Source: Miniphocaeibacter halophilus (lineage in GTDB: Bacteria; Bacillota; Clostridia; Tissierellales; Peptoniphilaceae). From it: DNA of 64,000 nt. Location: NCBI RefSeq assembly GCF_016458825.1, contig NZ_CP066744.1:2105868-2169867 (forward strand). Reading direction: 5' to 3'. Every line of letters begins with the position of its first letter. Position 1 is the stretch's first letter. Below the pieces are notes generated by a model. That model was not told where the DNA came from and searched no databases. It saw nothing but the letters and a program-made list of their open reading frames with translations. The translations under genes and the position numbers were made by a program. Below, one piece after another: positions 43,047 through 52,085 of the stretch.

Positions 43047-43517
43047 TTATCTTAATTCTTTCCTATCTTCTTCTAAATCATTTAAGATTTCTTTCAATCT
43101 GTCTTGAGTTGCTTGAAGCATTTCATCAACATATGTTAGTGATTGAGTTTTTAATACTCTTGCATTTTCTTCTGCCTTAGAAACAATATCTTCTGCAAAT
43201 TCATTTGCACTTTTAGTAATTTCGTGTTCACTTATCATATTATTAAATGTTTCTTTAGCATCGTTAATTATTTTGTCTGCTTCTTTGTTTGCTTCATCTT
43301 TTATTGCAGATGCATCTCTTTCAGCTTCTGCCAAAATTCTATCCTTTTCTTCGTTTACCCATTGAGCCTGTTTTATCTCTCCAGGTAGTCCTTGTCTTAT
43401 TTGTTGTAAAAGATGAAATACTTCGTCTGTATCCACCATAACTTTTTTCGAAAATGGTACTGTAGAAGCTTCGTCTAGTAAATCTTCTATTTCTTCAATA
43501 ATTTGAAGTACATCCAT
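43047..43517 (-). CDS. Coiled-coil protein of DivIVA / ATP-synthase-b-like type
   Basis: The 156 residues are almost wholly helical. An N-terminal MDVLQIIEEIEDLLDEASTVPFSKKVMVD segment is followed by a long Ala/Glu/Lys-rich coiled coil (about residues 45-150), with AEAERDASAIKDEANKEADK resembling F0 subunit b. There is no membrane segment. Such proteins are commonly annotated as ATPase-like in Clostridia and lie near coaD; their function is not known, cell-envelope or division scaffolding being one idea. The start at 43517 follows GGGAGGT. Confidence 0.7.
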   Translation of the reverse strand: MDVLQIIEEIEDLLDEASTVPFSKKVMVDTDEVFHLLQQIRQGLPGEIKQAQWVNEEKDRILAEAERDASAIKDEANKEADKIINDAKETFNNMISEHEITKSANEFAEDIVSKAEENARVLKTQSLTYVDEMLQATQDRLKEILNDLEEDRKELR

Positions 43518-43583
43518 ACAAATACCTCCCAAATTTATAATTCTCTAAATATTATATATTAAATATCAAGAACTTACAAGAAT

Positions 43584-44063
43584 TTACTTATGTAAATACT
43601 TACTTTTTAACATTTTATACGCTAATTCTGGTACAAAGTTCTCGACATTACCACCAAAGGAAATTATTTCCTTTATAATAGAAGAACTTACAAAGGAATA
43701 TTTTGCATTGGAAACTAAGAATAATGTTTCCATATCGTTATATAGCTCTCTGTTCATAAGAGCCATTTGAACTTCTTTTTCATAATCGGACACTTCCCGT
43801 AAGCCTCTGACAATTAATTTACAGTCTATGCTTTTAGCAAAATCTACAAGAAGTCCTGAAAAAGCTACAACCTTTATATTTTTAAAGGATTTACACGCAT
43901 CCTTTATAATTTCTATTCTTTCCTCTACTGTAAAAAGAGATTTTTTTTGGTTATTATTTAATATAGCTATATAAACTTCATCAAATTTTTTTGAAACTCT
44001 TTCAATTATATCTAAATGTCCCAAAGTAATAGGATCAAAACTACCTGGATATATTATTTTCAT
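43584..44063 (-). CDS. coaD: Phosphopantetheine adenylyltransferase
   Basis: Fourth step of coenzyme A synthesis: adenylates 4'-phosphopantetheine. The nucleotidyltransferase motif YPGSFDPITLGHLDIIERV is at residue 5, with GLREVSDYEKEVQMALMNREL and the C-terminal YSFVSSSIIKEI. The length of 159 residues is typical. It overlaps rsmD by 23 bases, the standard rsmD-coaD pair of Firmicutes. Confidence 0.96.
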   Translation of the reverse strand: MKIIYPGSFDPITLGHLDIIERVSKKFDEVYIAILNNNQKKSLFTVEERIEIIKDACKSFKNIKVVAFSGLLVDFAKSIDCKLIVRGLREVSDYEKEVQMALMNRELYNDMETLFLVSNAKYSFVSSSIIKEIISFGGNVENFVPELAYKMLKSKYLHK

Positions 44064-44610
44064 AATTAACTCCTAAATCTATAAAATAAATTAATTTTTT
44101 GCCGTATTTCTTTTCTTTAATTATATTATATTTTTTTAAATCCAACTCTATATTACTTTCTAAAATTATTATTCCTTCAAAATTTAAAAGTTTTAAACGA
44201 TAGATTAAATTCAAAGAATTATAATACATTTTAGCTTCATCATAAGGAGGGTCTATAAAAATATAATCAAATCCTGTAAAATCTTTAGCTATATTTTTCA
44301 AATTATCAACATAGTCCCCAAAATATATCTTACTTTTCTTTGTATAATTTGTATGGTTAAGATTATCTCTTATACATTTTATATTCGTTTTACTTTTTTC
44401 GCTAAAAACGGCAAATTTAGCTCCTCTACTCAAAAACTCAATACCTACACTGCCTGTGCCTGCAAACAGGTCTAAAACCATAGAATTATCATCTATATCG
44501 GTTAAAATATTAAATAAGGCTTCTTTAATTCTATCTTCTGTTGGCCTAGTATTTTTATCTTTAGTAGAAAATAATCTCATACCTTTTTTTTCACCGGAAA
44601 TAACTCTCAT
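44041..44610 (-). CDS. rsmD: 16S rRNA (guanine-966 N2)-methyltransferase RsmD
   Basis: Modifies G966 of 16S rRNA during 30S assembly. The 189 residues show MRVISGEKKGMRLFSTKDKNTRPTEDRIKEALFN at the N-terminus, the SAM site LDLFAGTGSVGIEFLSRGA and the catalytic DPPY (FIDPPYDEAK). It sits between recG and coaD, with a 7-base gap to recG. Confidence 0.95.
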   Translation of the reverse strand: MRVISGEKKGMRLFSTKDKNTRPTEDRIKEALFNILTDIDDNSMVLDLFAGTGSVGIEFLSRGAKFAVFSEKSKTNIKCIRDNLNHTNYTKKSKIYFGDYVDNLKNIAKDFTGFDYIFIDPPYDEAKMYYNSLNLIYRLKLLNFEGIIILESNIELDLKKYNIIKEKKYGKKLIYFIDLGVNYENNISR

Positions 44611-44617
44611 AATCCTC

Positions 44618-46642
44618 CTAGTTAAATATAATATTCTCTTTTAATTTATCTGAAAATTCTAAAATACTTTTTTTCAGATTAAAATATTCTTTTTCATCTA
44701 ATTTTCTTTCAACTACAATTTTTTTAGCAATAGGTTGGATTATATTTAAAAGATTCATATCGTCAAAAATATTAGCAATTTTTAAACTTGCTAATCCAGA
44801 TTGCTTAGTTCCTAATATATCACCGCTACCTCTTAATTCTAAATCTTTTTTTGATATTTCAAAACCATCATTGGAATTTTGCATAATTCTCATTCTTTCT
44901 CTGGCAATTTTACTATTTGAGTTGTTGATTAAAATACAATAGGATTGATATTGTCCTCTACCTACCCTTCCTCTTAGCTGATGTAATTGAGAAAGGCCAA
45001 ATCTTTCAGCATTATAAATAATCATAATATTAGCATTAGGTACATTTATACCTACTTCAATTACAGTTGTAGAAAACAAAATCTTTATATTATTATTAAT
45101 AAATTCATCCATAATACTTTCTTTTTCATCATTTTTCATTTTTCCATGAATAAATGCGATTTTAGTAGCTTGAAAATATTCTTGTTTTAATCTTTCATAT
45201 AATTCAATTACAGAATTTAATTCTAACTTATCGGACTCTTCAATTAATGGACAAACTATATAGCCCTGCCTACCATCTTTAATTTGTTTTTTTAAAAAAT
45301 TTATAACTCTTTTTTCATAATTCATATTAACTGCAAAAGTATCAATATTCTTTCTACCAGGTGGTAATGAATCTATTATTGAAATATCTAAATCCCCATA
45401 CATAGCTAAGGTTAAAGTTCTAGGTATTGGTGTAGCTGTCATAATTAAAGTATCAACATTGCCTTTTTTAGAAATTTCAGCCCTTTGCTTAACACCAAAT
45501 CTATGTTGCTCATCGGTAATTACTAAACCTATTTTAGAAAATTCTACCTTATCCTCTATTATTGCATGAGTTCCTATTAAAATATCAATTTCATGATTAT
45601 ATATTCTTTCATACACACTATCTTTTTCTTGTTTTGACATACTACCCTTTAATAATTCAACTTTAAGGTCTACGTTTTTAAATAATTCCTTTAATGAATT
45701 ATAATGTTGAGTTGCTAAAATTTCTGTAGGTGCCATCATAGCTGATTGATAACCATTGTAAAACGCCTTTAACATTGCTATAGCCGCAACAATTGTTTTA
45801 CCTGAACCAACATCTCCTTGGACAAGTCTGTTCATAGATTTGTTTTCATTCATATCTTTAAATATTTCATTTACTACTTTTCTTTGAGCATTTGTTAATT
45901 TAAATGGAAGTCCTTTTATAAAATCATCTACTTCCTTAAAATCTTTAAATCGAATACCTTCTTTTTTTATATTAATTGTATCTAAATTAATGGCTGTTTG
46001 TAAAACCAGTAATTCTTCAAATTTTAATGTTTTACGAGCAAGAATAAGTAGTTTTTCATTTTCAGGAAAGTGAATGTTTCTAATTGCTAATTTTCTATTT
46101 AATAAACTAAATTTCTCTAAGATAACCTTTGGTAAAATATCTTTGATTTCTAATTTTTTTAAGGCGTCCAGTACAAATTTATTCATATCGTTATTAGATA
46201 GCCCCTTTGTTAAAGAGTAAATTGGATAAATTTTTCCTAGACTGCCACCCAAGGTTTTATTAACAACCGGGGAATCAATTTCGATATATTTATTCGTCCG
46301 TGTTACTTTACCATAAATATAATAGGTATTATTTAACCTTATAGAATTTTTTATAAAGTGATTATTAAACCATTTAATATTTATTATATTAGTACCATCT
46401 GTTGCCTTGCATTTAGTAATCGACATATTTCTTCTAGGATAGGAAACTATACACGGGGAAATAATTTTCAAATAGAATAATCCCATTTCGCCATTTGGTA
46501 CATCATTTATGTTTACAACTTTACTTCTATCTTCATATTTTCTAGGGTAATATTCTATTAGGTCCTTAACAGTAAAAATTCCTAGATTATTTAATAATTT
46601 TTCTTTTTTAGGACCAATTCCTTTAATTTCTTTTAACTTCAT
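44618..46642 (-). CDS. recG: ATP-dependent DNA helicase RecG
   Basis: Branch-migrating helicase that rescues stalled replication forks. The 674 residues have an N-terminal wedge/OB domain (about 1-200) and superfamily-2 motifs: GDVGSGKTIVA (Walker A), MAPTEILA, ITDEQHRFG (DEQH box), TATPIPRTL, and QLHQLRGRVGRG (motif VI). It is in the usual fakA-recG order, separated from fakA by a terminator hairpin. Confidence 0.96.
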   Translation of the reverse strand: MKLKEIKGIGPKKEKLLNNLGIFTVKDLIEYYPRKYEDRSKVVNINDVPNGEMGLFYLKIISPCIVSYPRRNMSITKCKATDGTNIINIKWFNNHFIKNSIRLNNTYYIYGKVTRTNKYIEIDSPVVNKTLGGSLGKIYPIYSLTKGLSNNDMNKFVLDALKKLEIKDILPKVILEKFSLLNRKLAIRNIHFPENEKLLILARKTLKFEELLVLQTAINLDTINIKKEGIRFKDFKEVDDFIKGLPFKLTNAQRKVVNEIFKDMNENKSMNRLVQGDVGSGKTIVAAIAMLKAFYNGYQSAMMAPTEILATQHYNSLKELFKNVDLKVELLKGSMSKQEKDSVYERIYNHEIDILIGTHAIIEDKVEFSKIGLVITDEQHRFGVKQRAEISKKGNVDTLIMTATPIPRTLTLAMYGDLDISIIDSLPPGRKNIDTFAVNMNYEKRVINFLKKQIKDGRQGYIVCPLIEESDKLELNSVIELYERLKQEYFQATKIAFIHGKMKNDEKESIMDEFINNNIKILFSTTVIEVGINVPNANIMIIYNAERFGLSQLHQLRGRVGRGQYQSYCILINNSNSKIARERMRIMQNSNDGFEISKKDLELRGSGDILGTKQSGLASLKIANIFDDMNLLNIIQPIAKKIVVERKLDEKEYFNLKKSILEFSDKLKENIIFN

Positions 46643-46654
46643 ATTAATAATAAA

Positions 46655-46676
46655 AAGCCTTACTTATGTAAGGCTT
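46655..46676 (-). terminator. Terminator between fakA and recG
   Basis: AAGCCTTAC and GTAAGGCTT form a perfect 9-bp stem with a 4-base loop and are followed on the minus strand by TTTTATTATT. The hairpin overlaps the fakA stop and may only partly reduce recG transcription, since no separate recG promoter is obvious in the 32-base gap. Confidence 0.65.
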
Positions 46677-48312
46677 ACTCCACTGAAATAATATAATAAT
46701 ATAATGGCTGACCACCATTTACAAATTCTATATCTAGATCTTGATAAATTCTAGTTAACTTTCTTTCCAGGTCATTTACATATTTATCTTCTGTGTCTTC
46801 CCCGTAATAAACAGTAATTAAACTTGAGTCTTCATCAATAATCTTATTTAATAAATCCAAGGTGACTTTATTAAGTTTTTTCCCTGTTGAAAGTATTTCT
46901 CCACCTTCTAAACCTATAATATCATCTTTTTTTATTTTTAGTCCATTAATTTCCGTATCCCTAATTGAAAATGTTAGTTGAGCTGTTTTAACAGTACTTA
47001 AAACTTCATTCATTTCTTTTTCATTTTCTTCTGGACTTAGTTCTTCATCAAAGGATAATAAAGATGTAATTCCTTGAGGTATGGTTTTGGATTTAATAAC
47101 AATAATATTCTTTTCCGACAGAGATTTAGCCTGTTCAGCAGCCAATATAATATTTCCATTATTAGGAAAAACGAATATATTATCAGAATTTATTTTATCT
47201 ATGGCTTCTAAAATAGTTTCTGTGGACGGATTCATTGTTTGTCCACCGGATATTATTTCATTTACCCCTAATTCTTTAAACAGCTTAGAAAATCCATCTC
47301 CACTAGAAACAGATATGAATCCATATTTGGTTTTTTTATCCGGATTTATAGCAGGATCTAAATATTTATCAGCTTCTTCTCCTGCAATAATATGATTATG
47401 TTGAATTCTCATATTATCTATTTTAACATCCTTTAGTTGCCCTAACTGTAGAGCTTTTTCTAAAACCACTCCAGGATTATTGGTGTGAATATGGGTTTTA
47501 ATTAAACCATCGCCTTTAACAACTAAAATACTGTCACCAAATTTAGAAATATCATTTCTGAATTTTAAATAATCACCATAGTCAGTTTCAATCATAAATT
47601 CTGTACAGTAGCCATATTTAATATCTTCTCCTGTATCTTGAGCTATAGGAAAGCTTGTAGAATTAACCTTTACAGTTTCCACAGAAATCGAGTCGCTGGA
47701 ATCTATATTTTCGTAATTCAATATTCCATCTAAAATAACAATAAGTCCCATTCCACCAGCATCAACTACACCTGCTTGTTTTAAAACAGGTAGCATTTCA
47801 GGAGTCGAATCCAATACTTTTTTACCTTCTTTGATTAAATCGTCAAAGAAAACTTTAACATCAACATAATTTTTATAATTTTTTTCAGCAAATTCACCTA
47901 TACCTCTAATAACTGTTAAAATTGTTCCTTCGGTAGGTTTCATAACTGCTTTATAAGCAACTTTATATGCTTGGACTAAGCCATTTTTTAAGGTTTCAAC
48001 ATCAATAATTTCCGAATCTTCTATTCCTTGAGCAAAACCCCTTAAAATTTGAGAAGTTATAACTCCAGAATTTCCTCTTGCTCCCATTAGGGATCCTGTA
48101 CTAAAGGCCTTTGCAATTTTAGAAATATTTTCATTATTTTCTGATTCCATATTCTTAATTGCAGATTTTAAGGTTAGTGACATATTTGTTCCCGTATCTC
48201 CATCTGGAACAGGAAAAACATTTAACCTATTAACTTCTTCTTTATTTTTTTCTAAATTTAGATAAGCCGCCCTAAGCATAGTTGTAAACAACTTACCATC
48301 TGTTATGTTCAT
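46675..48312 (-). CDS. fakA: Fatty-acid kinase FakA (YloV, DAK2/DhaL domain)
   Basis: FakA phosphorylates fatty acids presented by a FakB (DegV) partner for incorporation into phospholipid. The 545 residues begin with a DhaL/DAK2 ATP-binding domain (LNVFPVPDGDTGTNMSLTL, GARGNSGVITSQILRGF, PTEGTILTV). A central domain and a C-terminal DegV-related domain follow (SGGQTMNPSTETILEAI, NNGNIILAAEQA). It starts at the stop of the YloU gene and matches the Bacillus yloU-yloV pair. No fakB is seen in this window. Confidence 0.93.
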   Translation of the reverse strand: MNITDGKLFTTMLRAAYLNLEKNKEEVNRLNVFPVPDGDTGTNMSLTLKSAIKNMESENNENISKIAKAFSTGSLMGARGNSGVITSQILRGFAQGIEDSEIIDVETLKNGLVQAYKVAYKAVMKPTEGTILTVIRGIGEFAEKNYKNYVDVKVFFDDLIKEGKKVLDSTPEMLPVLKQAGVVDAGGMGLIVILDGILNYENIDSSDSISVETVKVNSTSFPIAQDTGEDIKYGYCTEFMIETDYGDYLKFRNDISKFGDSILVVKGDGLIKTHIHTNNPGVVLEKALQLGQLKDVKIDNMRIQHNHIIAGEEADKYLDPAINPDKKTKYGFISVSSGDGFSKLFKELGVNEIISGGQTMNPSTETILEAIDKINSDNIFVFPNNGNIILAAEQAKSLSEKNIIVIKSKTIPQGITSLLSFDEELSPEENEKEMNEVLSTVKTAQLTFSIRDTEINGLKIKKDDIIGLEGGEILSTGKKLNKVTLDLLNKIIDEDSSLITVYYGEDTEDKYVNDLERKLTRIYQDLDIEFVNGGQPLYYYIISVE

Positions 48313-48680
48313 TATATTTCCTCCTGATTTTGGAGTCTAATATCTCTTACTATTATATTAACCTTTTCAACTTCTATACCGGTATGTTCTTCTACATGAA
48401 ATTTAATTGCATCAATTAAATTTTCAGTAACAACTGAAATTTTTACTCCATATTCTAATATTACATGTAAATCTATAGTCATTTTATTATTTTTTATATT
48501 TAATACAACGCCTTTAGTTATATTGTCTTTTCCTAACAAAGTCAATAAACTATCAGTAGCGCTTGCGCTAACTAATCCTACAACGCCATATGATTGCATT
48601 GCAACATCACTTATAGCCTTTGAGATAACATTATCGCTAATTTGTATTACTCCTAATTCATTTATTATATGAGCTGACAT
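48312..48680 (-). CDS. yloU: Asp23/YloU-family protein
   Basis: A 122-residue member of the Asp23 (alkaline-shock-like) family, with GVIQISDNVISKAISDVAMQSYGVVGL at the N-terminus and LHVILEYGVKISVVTENLIDAIKFHVEEHTG near the C-terminus. In Staphylococcus a relative coats the membrane and affects the envelope stress response. YloU is conserved next to fakA, which suggests a link with lipid or envelope status. It begins the fakA transcript, with a promoter 32 bases upstream. Confidence 0.9.
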   Translation of the reverse strand: MSAHIINELGVIQISDNVISKAISDVAMQSYGVVGLVSASATDSLLTLLGKDNITKGVVLNIKNNKMTIDLHVILEYGVKISVVTENLIDAIKFHVEEHTGIEVEKVNIIVRDIRLQNQEEI

Positions 48681-48711
48681 ATTGCCTCCTTATATTTATA
48701 CATATACATTT

Positions 48712-48740
48712 ATTCTAATGTAAAAAACTAATAATGTAAA
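48712..48740 (-). promoter_or_regulatory. Promoter of yloU-fakA
   Basis: On the minus strand TTTACA (48735-48740) and TAGAAT (48712-48717) are 17 bases apart. They lie divergent from the rpmB promoter. Confidence 0.55.
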
Positions 48741-48778
48741 TATAATTTACCCAAAGTATCATATATATTAACTATTTG

Positions 48779-48807
48779 TTGCATAAAAAAACTTTGTTTG
48801 CTATAAT
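48779..48807 (+). promoter_or_regulatory. Promoter of rpmB
   Basis: TTGCAT (48779-48784) and a perfect TATAAT (48802-48807) are 17 bases apart, 49 bases before the rpmB start. Confidence 0.7.
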
Positions 48808-48856
48808 ATTACTGTTCTAAACAAGAATATTGATATTATTGACAGGAGGTGTAACT

Positions 48857-49048
48857 ATGTCAAAAAAATGTGAAATCTGTGGTAAATCCAGAGTATTTGG
48901 ACACGACATTACTTTCTCACATAAAAAGAATAATAGAAGTTGGGCGCCAAATATTAGAAAAGTAAAAGCAGTTGTTGACGGAAAAACAAAAAGAATTAAT
49001 GTGTGTACTAGATGTTTAAGATCTGGTAAAGTTGTTAGACCTCAATAA
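48857..49048 (+). CDS. rpmB: Ribosomal protein L28
   Basis: Large-subunit protein of 63 residues with MSKKCEICGKSRVFGHDITFSHKKNNRSW and a second Cys pair in NVCTRCLRSGKV. The two CxxC sets indicate the zinc-binding form of L28. The start was placed at 48857 because GGAGGTG precedes it; a longer frame begins inside the promoter leader. It is the only plus-strand gene in the right half of the window and stands alone between its own promoter and a terminator, opposite to yloU as in Bacillus. Confidence 0.96.
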   Translation: MSKKCEICGKSRVFGHDITFSHKKNNRSWAPNIRKVKAVVDGKTKRINVCTRCLRSGKVVRPQ

Positions 49049-49072
49049 TTATATAATATATTTAAATATAAA

Positions 49073-49097
49073 AAATACCTCTTTTGAGGTATTTTTT
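49073..49097. terminator. Bidirectional terminator between rpmB and thiN
   Basis: AAATACCTC and GAGGTATTT form a 9-bp stem with a TTTT loop, flanked by A and T runs on either side. It serves both converging genes. Confidence 0.85.
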
Positions 49098-49729
49098 TAG
49101 TCGTTAGATTCTATTATTATTGCTAATCCTGAATTTATAAAAATATTTCCAAAGTCCTTTATTAAAAAATTACTTAAGCATCTACTACTACCATATTCGA
49201 TATTTTCATTAAATAATTTGTAATAAAATCCTTCTAGAGTAACATTAATACCCTCTAAGGTCAAAGGAATTATTGAAATATTATCATATTCTTTTTCTAT
49301 TTTAACCTTGGAATTAGTAATAGTTATCCTGTTATTATTATCTATTAAATATCCTTTAATATTATTGTCTAATAATTTTTTCAATAAAAGAACATTTGAA
49401 AAAGTATGATCCAATCTACTTCCTGTACAATTTAACATAAATATTTTTGAAAATTTTTTCTTTATTAAATAATTTAAAGCAGCTTCTGTATCAGAGTCAT
49501 CCTTCTCTATTTCTAATTTTATTATAGATGTTTTCTTTTCTTCTAAAATATTTAAATACTTTTTATTAATGGAATCAAAATCCCCAACTAATAAATCTAT
49601 TTTTATATTGTTTTCAATTAATGATTCAGCACCTTTATCAACAGCAATAATAAAATCTGCTTTCTTGGAATATTTTTTTAATATGTCATCATTTACTTTG
49701 TTTCCACCGGAAACTATTAAACCTATCAT
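49097..49729 (-). CDS. thiN: Thiamine pyrophosphokinase
   Basis: Transfers pyrophosphate from ATP to thiamine to make TPP. The 210 residues show IGLIVSGGN, AVDKGAESL, LLVGDFDSI, KLEIEKDDSDTEAALNYL (the DSDTE substrate motif) and CTGSRLDHTFSN. It lies between the transporter thiT and rpmB, in the position thiN has in Bacillus. With thiT it is controlled by the upstream TPP riboswitch, so import and activation of thiamine are regulated together. Confidence 0.95.
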   Translation of the reverse strand: MIGLIVSGGNKVNDDILKKYSKKADFIIAVDKGAESLIENNIKIDLLVGDFDSINKKYLNILEEKKTSIIKLEIEKDDSDTEAALNYLIKKKFSKIFMLNCTGSRLDHTFSNVLLLKKLLDNNIKGYLIDNNNRITITNSKVKIEKEYDNISIIPLTLEGINVTLEGFYYKLFNENIEYGSSRCLSNFLIKDFGNIFINSGLAIIIESND

Positions 49730-49738
49730 TTCTCCACC

Positions 49739-50302
49739 TTATTTATTAAGTTTTATCAATCTAGGATATATTATAAATATTAATATTATACATATAATTG
49801 TATTAGGAAGTACATAGGATATATTATAAATAAATGATCCTAGTACATATGGAATATTTGTTGGTAAAAATTTTTTAAAGAAAATTATTCCAGACAATAT
49901 TGCAATAACCATTCTCATAAAATTTGCAAAAACAACAGATAAAGTTAGTTTTATTTTTCCCTTAACACTATTAAAATTCAAATTTTTACTAGCTAAACCA
50001 GCCAAACCTAACATTCCATAAGCTAAAGGATAATCCAACAAAAATTGTAATGGATGAATAATATATGGATCTATTAAACAATCAATTAGGCCATATATTA
50101 TTCCAACAGTTACTCCCTTAGTTGGTCCCCATTTTAAGGCAAATAATAACAACGGAACATAACCTCCAGGAGTTATTGAACCACCTTGTGGCAATTTATA
50201 TAATTTAATCATATTTAATACTATGGACAAAGCTATCATAATTCCTGCTTCTGCCAACATTTTAACATTAACTTTTCTCATATTCATTTTCTTTGTATTC
50301 AT
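49739..50302 (-). CDS. thiT: Thiamine transporter ThiT (ECF S component)
   Basis: Substrate-binding membrane subunit for thiamine that works with the shared ECF ATPase module, which is not in this window. The 187 residues have about six hydrophobic segments, LAEAGIMIALSIVLNMIKLYKLPQGGSIT near the start, the ThiT/S-component motif GGYVPLLLFALKWGPTKGV, and DPYIIHPLQFLLDYPLAYG, whose aromatic residues bind thiamine in homologues. It starts after AGGAGG and is preceded by a TPP riboswitch. Confidence 0.93.
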   Translation of the reverse strand: MNTKKMNMRKVNVKMLAEAGIMIALSIVLNMIKLYKLPQGGSITPGGYVPLLLFALKWGPTKGVTVGIIYGLIDCLIDPYIIHPLQFLLDYPLAYGMLGLAGLASKNLNFNSVKGKIKLTLSVVFANFMRMVIAILSGIIFFKKFLPTNIPYVLGSFIYNISYVLPNTIICIILIFIIYPRLIKLNK

Positions 50303-50408
50303 TTTTTCCTCCTAAAATATAAAATGTTTGTAATTTTACTTTATTTAGAAATAATTTATACAAAACTTGTTGAGCTTATTCAATTATTTTTATTTATAAA
50401 AATAAAAA

Positions 50409-50554
50409 AATCCACTTACCAACAAGGTAAATGGATTAAAATAATATTGTCTATAAATAAATATAATATTATAAAATTCACTTCCCTACGCTAGTATTAT
50501 CTAGATCAGGTAAAAGGGTCATGTATAACATTCTCAGCTTAAGCTCCCCTAGTG
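50409..50554 (-). promoter_or_regulatory. TPP riboswitch with terminator, controlling thiT-thiN
   Basis: The minus strand from 50554 reads CACTAGGGGAGC, then CTGAGA, GACCC, ACCTGATC and the closing GCGTAGGGAAGTG (to 50478). These are the conserved THI-box elements. About 40 bases later a strong terminator hairpin (AATCCACTTACC / GGTAAATGGATT, 50409-50436) with a following T run is seen. TPP binding should favour the terminator and switch off thiamine uptake. Confidence 0.93.
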
Positions 50555-50559
50555 ATAAA

Positions 50560-51216
50560 TTAGATTCTTTCTAAATAATATTCAATTTTTTCTTTCATAA
50601 GATTTAAATCTTTATTGAAGATGTCAGAGCCTGAAACAAATATGTCAACCCCTAAATCTAACAGGGATTCTAAATTAGTTGTTTTAACTCCTCCATCAAT
50701 CTCTAATAATATATCATCTTTATTCTGATTAATCAACTTCCTGGTTTCTTTTATTTTATCTATGCTACTTGGTATAAAACTCTGTCCACCAAATCCCGGG
50801 TTAACGGTCATTATTAAAATTAAGTCGAGTTCATCCCATAAATAGTCTAGTACCGATAAAGATGTACCAGGATTTAATGAGATACCTGCCTTTATTCCAT
50901 GTTCTTTTATTTGTTGTAAAACCCTTAAAGGATGTTTAGTAGCTTCTTGGTGTATAGTTATTATATCTGCACCTGCTTTTGCAAAATCATCAATATAGTT
51001 TTCAGGTTTTTCAATCATTAAATGAACATCAAATACAAGATTGGTATTTTCTCTTAAACTCTTTATTATTCCTGCTCCATAGGATATGTTAGGAACAAAG
51101 TTTCCGTCCATAACATCCAAATGTAAATATTTAACATTATTTTCTTCTAAAACTTTAATTTGTCTTTCTAAATTATAAAAATCTGCTGCCAATAACGATG
51201 GTGATAAAAACGCCAT
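50560..51216 (-). CDS. rpe: Ribulose-phosphate 3-epimerase
   Basis: Interconverts ribulose 5-phosphate and xylulose 5-phosphate in the pentose phosphate pathway. The TIM-barrel sequence (218 residues) shows SLLAADFYNLE with the first Ser/Asp, LHLDVMDGNFVPNIS, VHLMIEKPE, MTVNPGFGGQSFI and LEIDGGV, which hold the metal and catalytic residues. It follows rsgA with a one-base overlap, as in many Firmicutes. The TPP riboswitch lies directly downstream. Confidence 0.96.
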   Translation of the reverse strand: MAFLSPSLLAADFYNLERQIKVLEENNVKYLHLDVMDGNFVPNISYGAGIIKSLRENTNLVFDVHLMIEKPENYIDDFAKAGADIITIHQEATKHPLRVLQQIKEHGIKAGISLNPGTSLSVLDYLWDELDLILIMTVNPGFGGQSFIPSSIDKIKETRKLINQNKDDILLEIDGGVKTTNLESLLDLGVDIFVSGSDIFNKDLNLMKEKIEYYLERI

Positions 51217-52085
51217 TAATATCTCCTTATACTATCATATTCTTCTAAAATCAATTTGTAGTTATTATATCTATAGTCTGAAATATCTCCAAGCTTAACT
51301 GCTTCTTTTATACCACAGGACGGTTCATTTATATGAAAACAATTATGAAATTTACAATTTGCAGAAAACTCTTTAAACTCTACAAAATTATCTTTAATTT
51401 CCGACCTATCTTCAATAAAGGTTAAATCCAAGGAACTAAATCCTGGAGTATCTATTATATAGGTAGTTTCATTTATTTTAAGCATTTTTACAGTTCTTGT
51501 AGTATGTTTACCTCTTTGTGTTTTTTTACTAATCAAACCAGTATCTAAATCTAAATCTTCAAAAATACTATTTAAAGTTGTAGATTTTCCTACACCTGAA
51601 GGTCCTGCTACTGCAGTGATTTTATTATTAAATATTTCTTTTAAATATTCCTTACTCTTAGAATCCTTATTTGAATTTAAGAAGATATCATATCCAATAT
51701 TTCTATATATATCAAAAATATAATTAAAATCATCGTTGACTAACAAATCAATTTTATTAAATATTATTTTAATATCTATCTTTGATTTTTCTAACATAAG
51801 TAAATATCTATCTAAAAGATTTAAATTTATATTAGGAGATACAATACTCATTACAACTACAACCTGGTCTATGTTTGCAATAGGTGGTCGTATTAATTGG
51901 TTCTTTCTTTCATAGATTTCATCTATATAACCTGTACCATCATCATTTATGAATAATTTTACATTGTCACCTACTACAGGTTTTATATTTTGATTTCTAA
52001 AAACCCCTCTTGCTTTTGATAAAACTATATCATTTTTATTTTCAACATAATAAATTCCTCTGTGTGATTTTATAATTTTATTCAT
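51216..52085 (-). CDS. rsgA: Ribosome small-subunit-dependent GTPase RsgA
   Basis: Circularly permuted GTPase that checks late 30S maturation. The 289 residues carry an N-terminal OB fold (GVFRNQNIKPVVGDNVKL), then G4 NKIDLL, G1 AGPSGVGKSTTLNSI, G3 DTPGF (order G4-G1-G3), and a C-terminal zinc site with C...CFHINEPSCGI. The gene overlaps the prkC stop and the rpe start by one base each. Confidence 0.95.
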   Translation of the reverse strand: MNKIIKSHRGIYYVENKNDIVLSKARGVFRNQNIKPVVGDNVKLFINDDGTGYIDEIYERKNQLIRPPIANIDQVVVVMSIVSPNINLNLLDRYLLMLEKSKIDIKIIFNKIDLLVNDDFNYIFDIYRNIGYDIFLNSNKDSKSKEYLKEIFNNKITAVAGPSGVGKSTTLNSIFEDLDLDTGLISKKTQRGKHTTRTVKMLKINETTYIIDTPGFSSLDLTFIEDRSEIKDNFVEFKEFSANCKFHNCFHINEPSCGIKEAVKLGDISDYRYNNYKLILEEYDSIRRY